Notes under the pieces: generated by a model
Told to the model about the DNA's origin: nothing
The model's database searches: none
The model's input: the letters and a program-made list of their open reading frames with translations, nothing else
Source of the DNA: Mycobacteriaceae bacterium
GTDB taxonomy: Bacteria; Actinomycetota; Actinomycetes; Mycobacteriales; Mycobacteriaceae
DNA: 10,819 nucleotides
Direction of reading: 5' to 3'
Assembly: GCA_013362555.1 (NCBI GenBank)
Contig: JABFVX010000408.1
Coordinates: 1-10,819 of the forward strand
Shown here: positions 1 to 5,307 of the stretch, piece by piece
Layout of the letters: each line of letters starts with the position of its first letter
Position numbering within the stretch: the stretch's first letter is position 1
Position numbers and translations under genes: made by a program

Positions 1-25
1 CCTCCCGAGTACCCCTAAATCCACA

Positions 26-64
26 ATGACCCGTCACGTGCGTTCAAAGCACGTCACGGGTCAT
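26..64 (-). terminator. Hairpin terminator after the proline-rich gene; palindromic repeat copy A
   Basis: Two 16-bp arms (26-41 and 49-64) are complementary at 15 of 16 positions around a 7-base loop (42-48). The hairpin begins 11 bases beyond the stop codon of the minus-strand gene ending at 76. On the minus strand the hairpin is followed by TGTGGATTT, so there is only a weak T tail, as is common for actinobacterial terminators. The arm core (ACCCGT, ACGTGCG) recurs at 3080-3103 and 3689-3739, so this is also a member of a dispersed repeat family in the window. Confidence 0.75.
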
Positions 65-75
65 ACAGGAAGTCG

Positions 76-411
76 CTAGCGCCTCGGCGGGAGGCAGCGG
101 GCACCGTCCGGCGGAGGGCTGCCCGGATTGAAGCCCGGGGGCGGACCACCCGGCGGCGCGAATCCCGGACGCGCACCCGGCGGGTGGGGCGGCGGGGCTC
201 CCGGCGGGGCCTCGCCCGGCTTGACTCCGGGCGGCGGCGGGGGACAGCCGGGCGGCGGCCCGGGCAGCCGATGGTCGGCCACCGCGACGGCCGAGTGGGC
301 GGTCGATGCCCCCGCCTGTCCGGCCGACAGCAGCACTGGGGCGATCGCCACCGCCGCCGCCACCGAGACCGCACCGGCGATCCGTCTGCCGACGGAAAGG
401 GTCTCCATCAT
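76..411 (-). CDS. Secreted proline-rich small protein
   Basis: The 111-residue protein has a clear Sec-type signal peptide: a short basic n-region (GRR, residues 8-10), a hydrophobic Ala/Val/Leu core at about 11-30, and a likely signal peptidase I cleavage after AGA at 33-35. There is no lipobox cysteine. The mature part, about 75 residues, is almost entirely Pro/Gly-rich (PPPG, PPGGPPPG and similar runs) with two cysteines (56 and 106) that could form one disulfide. It has no recognisable catalytic domain and is probably an extracellular or wall-associated disordered protein. The start has a strong Shine-Dalgarno (AAGGAGG, 417-423). Two ATG codons are in tandem (409-411 and 406-408); the second has the better spacing of 8 bases, so the protein may be one residue shorter. 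It lies 121 bp downstream of leuS on the same strand and ends in a hairpin terminator. Its function is unknown. Confidence 0.8.
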   Translation of the reverse strand: MMETLSVGRRIAGAVSVAAAVAIAPVLLSAGQAGASTAHSAVAVADHRLPGPPPGCPPPPPGVKPGEAPPGAPPPHPPGARPGFAPPGGPPPGFNPGSPPPDGARCLPPRR

Positions 412-532
412 GGCGACCTCCTTCGAATATCGGTGGTACGCGCCTAACGCTAGCGGCCGCTCTCCGGAACATCGAGAGCTCCAACGCCTTTCGGAGACGA
501 TTCACAGCAACCGTACAGCTCTGCCCGGTTGG
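412..532. other. Intergenic gap between leuS and the proline-rich gene
   Basis: This 121-bp non-coding gap presumably holds the promoter of the minus-strand proline-rich gene, because its Shine-Dalgarno is at 417-423. I see no convincing -35/-10 pair, and no strong hairpin that would terminate leuS transcription. Read-through from leuS into the proline-rich gene therefore cannot be excluded. Confidence 0.5.
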
Positions 533-3025
533 TCAGCGGGCGGAGACGATATTGACCAGTTTGGGCGCGCGGATGATGACACGGGCGACGCCGCGGCCCG
601 CCAACGCCGTCTTGACCTTGTCCGAGGACAGGGCGAGCTCGCGCAGAGCGTCCTCGGCCGCGTCGACCGGGACTTCCACCTTGTCGCGGAGTTTGCCGTC
701 CACCTGGACGATGCAGGTCGTGGTGTCGGTGGCGACCAGCGCCGGGTCGGCCGCGGGCCACCCCGCGGCTGTGACCGACGGGGGATTCCCGAGCCGCTCC
801 CACACCTCCTCCGCGGTGAACGGCGCGAAGCACGACAGCATCCGCGCGAGCGCCTCGACGCCTTCCCGCACGGCCGGGTGCGCCGGGCCCTCGGCGCCGT
901 CGACGGCTTTGCGGAGCAGGTTCGTCAACTGCATCAACTGCGCAATGGCGACGTTGAGTCGCTTGCCGTCCATCAGCGTCGTCGCCTGGTCGATGATGCG
1001 GTGGACGCCGCGGCGCAACTCGTCCGCCGGAGCGGCGTCCGCGGCGGACGGCGCGGCGCCGATGTCGCCCGCCAGCCGCCACACCCGCGCAAGCCACTTG
1101 ACCGAACCCTGCGGCGAGACGTCGGCCCAGTCGATGTCGTCTTCCGGCGGGCCCGCGAAGATCATGGTCAGCCGCACCGCGTCCGGTCCGTACAGGCTGA
1201 TCTGCTCCTGCAGGTTGACGAGGTTGCCGAGGCTCTTGCTCATCGCCTTGCCGTCCATGAGCACCTGCCCCTGGTTGGTCAGGCGGGTGAACGGCTCGGT
1301 GAAGGGCAACAGCCCGATGTCGTGCAGCGCCTTGGTCAGAAAGCGCGCGTACATCAGGTGGCCGGTGGCGTGCTCCTTGCCGCCGATGTACTCGTCCACC
1401 GGCAGCCAACGCTCGATGCCCGCGGGGTCGAACGGACCCTCGGTGTAGTTCGCGCTCGGGAAGCGCAGGAAGTACCACGAGGAGTCGACGAACGTGTCCA
1501 TCGTGTCGGTGTCGCGGCGGGCCGCGGCGCCGCAGCGCGGGCAGTCCACTCGCACCCAGTCCTCGGCGCTCGCCAGCGGGGACTTCCCGCCGCTCGGGCG
1601 CAGTTCATAGCCGGTTTCCGGCAGCCGCACCGGCAGCTGGTCGTCCGGGACCGGCACTTGGCCGCAGGTCTCGCAGTGAATAATCGGAATCGGCGTGCCC
1701 CAGTACCGCTGCCGCGACAGCAGCCAGTCCCGCAGGCGGTAGGTGACCGCGGCGGCGCCGACGCCGCGCTGTTCCAAGTCGGCGGTGACGGCCTGGATCG
1801 CCGCGGCCTTGCGCAGCCCGTCGAACGCGCCGGAGTTGACCAGAGTCCCGTCGCCCGCGGCGGCGACGCCGGTCGTGGCGGGATCGGGCTCCCCGGTGTC
1901 GAGCACGACCCGGACCGGGATGTCCATCGCCTTCGCGAAGTCGAGGTCACGCTGGTCATGGGCAGGCACCGCCATCACCGCGCCGGTGCCGTAGTCGGCC
2001 AGCACGTAGTCCGAGGCGTACACCGGAATGCGGTCGCCGTTGACCGGGTTGACCGCGTAGCTGCCGAGGAAGACGCCGGTCTTGGGACGGTCTGTTGCGA
2101 GCCGCTCGATGTCGGTGGCTGTCGAAGCGCTCGCGCGGTAGGCCTCGAACTGCTCCTTGCGCTCCGGGATGCACAGCTGCTCCGCCAGTGGCGCGTCGAA
2201 GGCGACGACGAAGAACGTGGCGCCGAACAGGGTGTCCGGCCGAGTGGTGAACACCCGAACCGGCTCGTCGCGGCCCTCGATCGCGAAGTCGACGTGCGCC
2301 CCCTCCGACCGGCCGATCCAGTTGCGCTGCATCGCAAGGATTTCCGCGGGCCACTTGCCTTCCAGCTGGTCCATGTCGTCCAAGAGCCGCTGCGCGTAGT
2401 CGGTGGTCTTGAAGAACCACTGGGTGAGCGTGCGCTGCACCACCTGCGAACCGCACCGCTCACAGCGACCCTGGATGACCTGCTCGTTCGCCAGCACGGT
2501 CTGGTCGACAGGGCACCAGTTCACCAGGGCGCCGCGCCGGTACGCCAGACCCTTGTCGAACAGCCGCAGGAACAGCCACTGGTTCCATCGGTAGTACTCG
2601 GGGTCGCTGGTGTGGAAGCGGGTCCGCCAGTCGAATGAGATACCCAGGCGCTTGAAGGATTCCGCCTGCGTCTCGATGTTCGCGTAGGTCCACTCCCGCG
2701 GGTCGAGCCCGCGCTTGAGCGCGGCGTTCTCCGCGGGCAGGCCGAACGAGTCCCAGCCGATCGGCAGCAGCGTGTCGTAGCCGCGCAGCCTGGTGTAGCG
2801 GGCAATGGCGTCGCTGATCGAGTACACCTCGGCGTGGCCCATGTGCAGGTCGCCGGAGGGGTACGGAAACATGCTCACCACATAGCGGCGGTCCTGGCCG
2901 CCGCCGTCACCGACCAATTGGTCTACTTCGAACGTGCGCGCGTCGGCCCACACCGTCATCCACTTGTCGACGATGGCGTTGGGCTCATAGGTCTCGTCCG
3001 AGGCGAGGTCGTCCGCGAAGGTCAT
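533..3025 (-). CDS. leuS: Leucyl-tRNA synthetase, compact bacterial type
   Basis: Class I aminoacyl-tRNA synthetase that charges tRNA-Leu in the cytoplasm, 830 residues, apparently complete. Visible motifs: the HIGH signature as HMGH (61-64) after FPYPSG; a zinc-type CxxC (CERC, 188-191); the CP1 editing domain with its threonine-rich TTRPDTLFG (260-268) and AVPAHDQRD with the conserved Asp357; a second cysteine-rich insertion with two CxxC pairs (451-454, 495-498); DSSWYFLRF (515-522); and the KMSKS loop, here GKAMSKSLGN (592-601), in which Ala replaces the first Lys. The C-terminus ends with the usual KLVNIV-type tail-domain sequence. The editing residues are present, so hydrolysis of mischarged tRNA is expected. 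Typical Mycobacteriales and Streptomyces enzymes are about 950-970 residues and read GLHVGHP at the HIGH motif, so this shorter type is unusual for the group. The ATG at 3023-3025 has only a weak Shine-Dalgarno (GAAG/GTGG). No other synthetase gene is nearby. Confidence 0.96.
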   Translation of the reverse strand: MTFADDLASDETYEPNAIVDKWMTVWADARTFEVDQLVGDGGGQDRRYVVSMFPYPSGDLHMGHAEVYSISDAIARYTRLRGYDTLLPIGWDSFGLPAENAALKRGLDPREWTYANIETQAESFKRLGISFDWRTRFHTSDPEYYRWNQWLFLRLFDKGLAYRRGALVNWCPVDQTVLANEQVIQGRCERCGSQVVQRTLTQWFFKTTDYAQRLLDDMDQLEGKWPAEILAMQRNWIGRSEGAHVDFAIEGRDEPVRVFTTRPDTLFGATFFVVAFDAPLAEQLCIPERKEQFEAYRASASTATDIERLATDRPKTGVFLGSYAVNPVNGDRIPVYASDYVLADYGTGAVMAVPAHDQRDLDFAKAMDIPVRVVLDTGEPDPATTGVAAAGDGTLVNSGAFDGLRKAAAIQAVTADLEQRGVGAAAVTYRLRDWLLSRQRYWGTPIPIIHCETCGQVPVPDDQLPVRLPETGYELRPSGGKSPLASAEDWVRVDCPRCGAAARRDTDTMDTFVDSSWYFLRFPSANYTEGPFDPAGIERWLPVDEYIGGKEHATGHLMYARFLTKALHDIGLLPFTEPFTRLTNQGQVLMDGKAMSKSLGNLVNLQEQISLYGPDAVRLTMIFAGPPEDDIDWADVSPQGSVKWLARVWRLAGDIGAAPSAADAAPADELRRGVHRIIDQATTLMDGKRLNVAIAQLMQLTNLLRKAVDGAEGPAHPAVREGVEALARMLSCFAPFTAEEVWERLGNPPSVTAAGWPAADPALVATDTTTCIVQVDGKLRDKVEVPVDAAEDALRELALSSDKVKTALAGRGVARVIIRAPKLVNIVSAR

Positions 3026-3036
3026 GTGTCCACTTC

Positions 3037-3063
3037 ACTGGTAGCCGGCTGGTTCGGACCAGT
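3037..3063 (-). promoter_or_regulatory. Possible alternative hairpins in the leuS leader
   Basis: ACCAGT (3058-3063, plus-strand reading) can pair with the adjacent TCGG-loop partner CTGGT (3049-3053) to form a small 5-bp hairpin. It can also pair perfectly over 6 bp with ACTGGT at 3037-3042, which lies 12 bases from the leuS start and next to its weak ribosome-binding region. The two pairings are mutually exclusive. The stems are short, so chance is a real alternative. No T-box sequence is present. Confidence 0.25.
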
Positions 3064-3079
3064 TTTGCATACCCGATCT

Positions 3080-3103
3080 CCAGAACGACCCGTGACGTGC
3101 GCC
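3080..3103. repeat. Half copy (B) of the intergenic palindromic repeat
   Basis: This stretch matches the left arm plus loop entry of the hairpin at 3690-3713 at 21 of 24 positions (core GAACGACCCGTGA then TGCGCC). After it the sequence diverges and no complementary right arm follows, so this copy cannot form the hairpin. It lies in the 189-bp divergent gap between leuS and the heptad-repeat gene, so it is not positioned as a terminator. The rest of that gap holds a GGAAAAAAGTCC tract (3144-3155) and a possible -10 (TATTGT, 3177-3182), but no convincing full promoter. Confidence 0.6.
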
Positions 3104-3214
3104 CGGCTCGATTCGCGGCTCGGGCTCGAGGCCGGGAAGGGCCGGAAAAAAGTCCTGTGCGGTCTGCCTGCTGCGGTATTGTCGACAGAACGAGCAAACA
3201 GGACGGGGGCCTGC

Positions 3215-3679
3215 ATGGGCAAGGACGATGAGCGGCGGCTGAACATGATGGAGCGGCGGCTCGATCAACTCATCACCGACGTGATGGCCGAGTCCACCCG
3301 GGAGACGTTCGGCGAACGCACCGGCACCATTATCACGACGATTCTCACCGATCACTCCCGGACGCTCTACGAGCACACCCGGGATATGCGCGAGCTCCGC
3401 AGAGACACGCGCGAGCTCCGCAATACTCAGCGAGAACACACAAAAGAACTCCACGAGCTCCGCAACACCCAGCAAGAACACACCGAAACGCTGAACCAAC
3501 ACAGCGTGACGCTGAACCAGCACACCGAAACACTGAACCAGCACACCGAAACACTGAACCAGCACACCCAAATGCTGAACCAACACAGCGTGACACTGAA
3601 CCAACACACCGAAACGCTGAACCAGCACACGGGGATGCTGGAAGAGATTCTGCGTCGGCTGCCGCCTGCTTCGGCCTGA
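3215..3679 (+). CDS. Heptad-repeat (His-containing coiled-coil) protein of unknown function
   Basis: The protein is 154 residues with no signal peptide and no membrane segment, so it is probably cytoplasmic. Residues 1-45 are charged and helical (MGKDDERRLNMMERRLDQLI). From about 50 to 88 there are looser heptads (RELRRDT, RELRNTQ, REHTKEL, HELRNTQ). From 89 to 144 there are eight heptads of the type HTETLNQ or HSVTLNQ, with His at 89, 96, 103, 110, 117, 124, 131 and 138 and Leu four residues after each. The periodicity fits a long coiled coil in one of two registers: Leu at a with His at d, or Thr/Ser at a with Leu at d. The C-terminus is MLEEILRRLPPASA. The ATG at 3215 is chosen because the open frame further upstream overlaps the divergent leuS; GGGGG at 3205-3209 is a weak ribosome-binding site. 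Transcription is divergent from leuS and ends at a strong hairpin (3689-3739). I do not recognise a family; a structural or oligomerising role is inference. Confidence 0.75.
   Translation: MGKDDERRLNMMERRLDQLITDVMAESTRETFGERTGTIITTILTDHSRTLYEHTRDMRELRRDTRELRNTQREHTKELHELRNTQQEHTETLNQHSVTLNQHTETLNQHTETLNQHTQMLNQHSVTLNQHTETLNQHTGMLEEILRRLPPASA
3479..3646 (+). repeat. 21-bp tandem repeat array, eight units, in frame
   Basis: Units start at 3479, 3500, 3521, 3542, 3563, 3584, 3605 and 3626. Each begins CACA and most end CTGAACCA(G/A). Units 3 and 4 are identical in DNA. Units 2 and 6 share the variant CACAGCGTGAC, which suggests a higher-order duplication of a multi-unit block. The last unit is degenerate. 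Because 21 bp equals one protein heptad, gain or loss of units keeps the reading frame. The array is visibly less GC-rich and more A/C-rich on the plus strand than its surroundings. Confidence 0.95.
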
Positions 3680-3688
3680 CCGAGGCTG

Positions 3689-3739
3689 TCCGGAACGACC
3701 CGTGAGTTGCGCCTGACGCACATCACGGGTTGTTCCGGA
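3689..3739. terminator. Bidirectional terminator hairpin between convergent genes; repeat copy C
   Basis: This is a very strong hairpin. Arms 3690-3711 and 3717-3738 give 19 Watson-Crick pairs and one G-T pair out of 22, with two adjacent internal mismatches (3706/3722, 3707/3721) and a 5-base loop CCTGA. One further T-A pair extends it to 3689/3739. It begins 9 bases after the stop codon of the plus-strand heptad gene and ends 8 bases before the stop codon of the minus-strand SnoaL gene, so it can serve both directions. There is no long T tail on either side. The left arm is shared with 3080-3103, and the loop region is shared exactly, in inverted orientation, with 4274-4289. Confidence 0.85.
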
Positions 3740-3747
3740 GTCAGGAG

Positions 3748-4188
3748 TCAGGGCTCGAGGTCGACTACTCCCGTGCCGGTCACGATGTCCAGAGGCACCG
3801 ACACCTGGTCGTGGGCGATCATCCAGGCGCCGTCGAGCTTACGGAAGCCGTAGGTGACCCGGACCCACATGCCGTTCGTGGCGGCCCCGCCTGCGAACGT
3901 GCCGCTGAGCCTGCCGAACGCGTGACCGTAGGCCAGGTCGGACCCGACGGTCAGCCGGAGGTCGCGAATCTCGTAGTCGAGCGTGTCGAAAACCCGGAAC
4001 ACCCGCGCCCAGTTCTCCAGCTTCGCGGCGATCCCCACGTGCTGCAGCGGCGGTTCGACGTCGAATGACACGACGTCCGCCGTGTACACCCGGCGCAGGG
4101 CTTCCAGGTCCTTGCTGCGCAGCGCGGCGACGACGGCGTCGATCTGCTTGCGGATATCGGCGTCCGCGGCGCTGTCCGGTGTGGTCAT
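3748..4188 (-). CDS. Stand-alone SnoaL-like / DUF4440-type protein
   Basis: A 146-residue single-domain protein with the features of the NTF2-like SnoaL/ketosteroid-isomerase-like superfamily: an N-terminal helix (ADIRKQIDAVVAALRSKDLE), YTADVVSFDVEPPLQHVG (residues 35-52), and the C-terminal strand pair ending WMIAHDQVSVPLD (122-134), where the HDxVSVP motif is typical. These folds form dimers with a small-molecule pocket; the substrate, if any, is unknown. The start at 4188 is chosen because AAGGAG (minus strand, 4200-4195) lies 6 bases upstream. A longer start at 4227 would fall inside the proposed -10 element. The gene diverges from the sigma factor gene and shares a nearly duplicated promoter with it, so it is a likely target. 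The sigma factor carries a related domain at its C-terminus, which makes a regulatory partner role possible, but an enzymatic role is equally open. Confidence 0.88.
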   Translation of the reverse strand: MTTPDSAADADIRKQIDAVVAALRSKDLEALRRVYTADVVSFDVEPPLQHVGIAAKLENWARVFRVFDTLDYEIRDLRLTVGSDLAYGHAFGRLSGTFAGGAATNGMWVRVTYGFRKLDGAWMIAHDQVSVPLDIVTGTGVVDLEP

Positions 4189-4217
4189 GGTCGGCTCCTT
4201 CAGGTCGTGGTCCAGTT

Positions 4218-4245
4218 CCGACGACACAGCACCGCGAAACGTCAG
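4218..4245 (-). promoter_or_regulatory. Putative ECF sigma promoter of the SnoaL gene
   Basis: On the minus strand the -35 candidate CTGACG (4245-4240) is followed by a 16-base spacer and the -10 candidate CGTC (4223-4220), set in GCTGTGTCGTCGG (4230-4218). It matches the promoter candidate in front of the sigma gene at 22 of 28 aligned positions. CGTC lies 31 bases upstream of the chosen ATG. The arrangement resembles the reported ECF41 target (TGTCACA, about 16 bases, CGTC), with a weaker -35 here. Confidence 0.62.
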
Positions 4246-4257
4246 GTCGCCGAAACT

Positions 4258-4305
4258 CCAGAACGGCCGTTCGGTGCGTCAGGCGCAACCGGTGGGCCGT
4301 GATGG
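4258..4305. repeat. Diverged full-length copy (D) of the palindromic repeat, between two promoters
   Basis: Bases 4274-4289 (GTGCGTCAGGCGCAAC) are the exact reverse complement of 3706-3721 in hairpin C. Similarity continues on both sides (GAAC/CCGT to the left, GGG/CGT/GG to the right), so this looks like a full element in opposite orientation, with arms too eroded to form the long hairpin. The left part has become a perfect 12-bp palindrome, GAACGGCCGTTC (4261-4272). It sits between and upstream of both divergent promoters, so it is not a terminator for either gene and could be neutral or an operator. Confidence 0.65.
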
Positions 4306-4322
4306 ACCCGGGGCTACCGGCC

Positions 4323-4352
4323 GGCTCACATTTCGGCCCGCTGTGTCGTCGG
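4323..4352 (+). promoter_or_regulatory. Putative autoregulated ECF41-type promoter of the sigma gene
   Basis: GGCTCACA (4323-4330) contains TCACA of the ECF41 -35 consensus TGTCACA. A spacer of exactly 16 bases (4331-4346) leads to CGTC (4347-4350), the ECF41-type -10. The segment GCTGTGTCGTCGG (4340-4352) is repeated identically in the divergent SnoaL promoter. CGTC ends 35 bases before the sigma factor ATG. Recognition by the adjacent sigma factor is inference from the family consensus and the duplication. Confidence 0.68.
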
Positions 4353-4385
4353 CTTCGATGAGGATTCAATCCAAGGAGCCGCACC

Positions 4386-5276
4386 ATGACCGATCCACAC
4401 CTGACCGCGGTGATCGGCGAGCGCCGCAAGCTGATCAGTCTCGCCTACCGCATGCTGGGCTCGCTGGCCGAAGCCGAAGATGTGGTGCAGGAGACCTATG
4501 CGCGCTGGTACGCACTGTCCGAACCGCAGCGCAGCGAGGTGGCGACGCCCGGTGCGTGGATGACGACAGTCGCCAGCCGGATCTGCCTCGATCTGCTCGG
4601 CTCAGCGCGGGCCCGGCGGGAACAGTATGTGGGCGAGTGGATTCCGGAGCCGGTGCCCGGTCGACCCGAATGGTTCGGCAGCGCCGGTCCCGCTGATCCG
4701 GCCGACCGCGTCACGCTCGACGAATCAATCAGCATGGCATTTCTCGTCGTGCTGGATTCGATGACGCCCGCCGAGCGAGTCGCTTTCGTCCTGCACGACG
4801 TGTTCCGCTACTCCTTCCCCGAGGTCGCCGCCATCGTCGGGCGTACTCCGGCAGCGTGCAGGCAACTCGCCTCGAGCGCCCGCCGCCGCGTGGACACCGC
4901 CCGCGAACCCTCCGGCGCCGACCGCGCCGAGGTAGTCAAGGACTTCAAACGAGCGTGGGAGGCAAGCGACATCGAGGCGCTGGTCGCCCTGCTCGACCCG
5001 ACTGCGATCGCGACCGCCGACAGCGGCGGCCTGGCCCCGGCATTTCTCGACCCGATCACCGGCGCCGAAGACATCGCTCGCCTGTGGATCGAGATCGCCG
5101 CCCGCAATCCCCGGATCGTCCTGTCCGAGCGCACCGTCAACGGCCAACCCGGCCTGGTGGCACAGCTCGACGGCGCCGTCGTCTCGGTCTACGCCTTCGA
5201 CATCGCCGCCACCGGCATCACCCGCATCTGGGTCATCCGGAACCCCGAGAAACTCCAGTCCTGGACAACGGTCTGA
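4386..5276 (+). CDS. ECF41/SigJ-type RNA polymerase sigma factor with fused SnoaL-like domain
   Basis: This 296-residue alternative sigma factor has region sigma-2 at about 8-75 (LISLAYRMLGSLAEAEDVVQ), sigma-4 at about 118-168 (MTPAERVAFVLHDVF, then a helix-turn-helix ending in SSARRRV), and a C-terminal SnoaL-like domain at about 180-296. Three ECF41 landmarks are visible: the linker WIPEP (85-89, family WLPEP), DSGGL (212-216, family DGGGR, so altered), and NPEKL (286-290, family NPDKL). In this group the fused domain takes the place of a separate anti-sigma factor and modulates activity. The ATG at 4386 has AAGGAG (4373-4378) 7 bases upstream. ECF41 genes usually sit beside a carboxymuconolactone decarboxylase, oxidoreductase or epimerase gene (COE). 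None is present here; the divergent neighbour is a stand-alone SnoaL-like protein instead. The downstream ACT-domain gene follows after 31 bases and may be co-transcribed. Confidence 0.93.
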   Translation: MTDPHLTAVIGERRKLISLAYRMLGSLAEAEDVVQETYARWYALSEPQRSEVATPGAWMTTVASRICLDLLGSARARREQYVGEWIPEPVPGRPEWFGSAGPADPADRVTLDESISMAFLVVLDSMTPAERVAFVLHDVFRYSFPEVAAIVGRTPAACRQLASSARRRVDTAREPSGADRAEVVKDFKRAWEASDIEALVALLDPTAIATADSGGLAPAFLDPITGAEDIARLWIEIAARNPRIVLSERTVNGQPGLVAQLDGAVVSVYAFDIAATGITRIWVIRNPEKLQSWTTV

Positions 5277-5307
5277 CCGCCCTGGCACCGCGCCGTAGGA
5301 TGGCGCA

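Noticed and set aside
128..2638. 836-residue open frame on the plus strand opposite leuS
   Set aside because: It is the antisense shadow of leuS and the proline-rich gene. High GC keeps the frame open, the translation is Arg/Gly/Val-rich with no motif, and the minus strand encodes an unmistakable LeuRS.
76..3025. Synteny with the leuS / proline-rich antigen pair of Mycobacterium tuberculosis
   Set aside because: The neighbours are superficially alike, but orientation, protein length and LeuRS type differ, so I would not claim orthology without a search.
2834..3214. N-terminal extension of the heptad-repeat protein to 281 residues
   Set aside because: The extension would overlap leuS and cross a repeat copy; the added residues show no structure, and the ATG at 3215 is a natural start.
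3026..3214. T-box or leucine-responsive riboswitch upstream of leuS
   Set aside because: No T-box consensus, specifier loop or antiterminator could be traced in the 189-bp gap; only short ambiguous hairpins were found.
3479..3646. CRISPR array
   Set aside because: The units are contiguous 21-bp in-frame repeats with no spacers, and no cas genes are nearby.
3035..3721. 228-residue minus-strand frame opposite the heptad gene
   Set aside because: Its Val/Leu/Gln/Cys-rich repeats are the reverse reading of the 21-bp tandem array; there is no start signal and the plus-strand heptads make structural sense.
4189..4227. Longer SnoaL protein starting at ATG 4227
   Set aside because: That start falls inside the proposed -10 region, and the internal ATG at 4188 has AAGGAG at ideal spacing.
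4261..4272. GAACGGCCGTTC as a specific repressor operator
   Set aside because: The 12-bp palindrome is perfect, but it lies within a diverged repeat copy and has no second occurrence in the window, so an operator role is unsupported.
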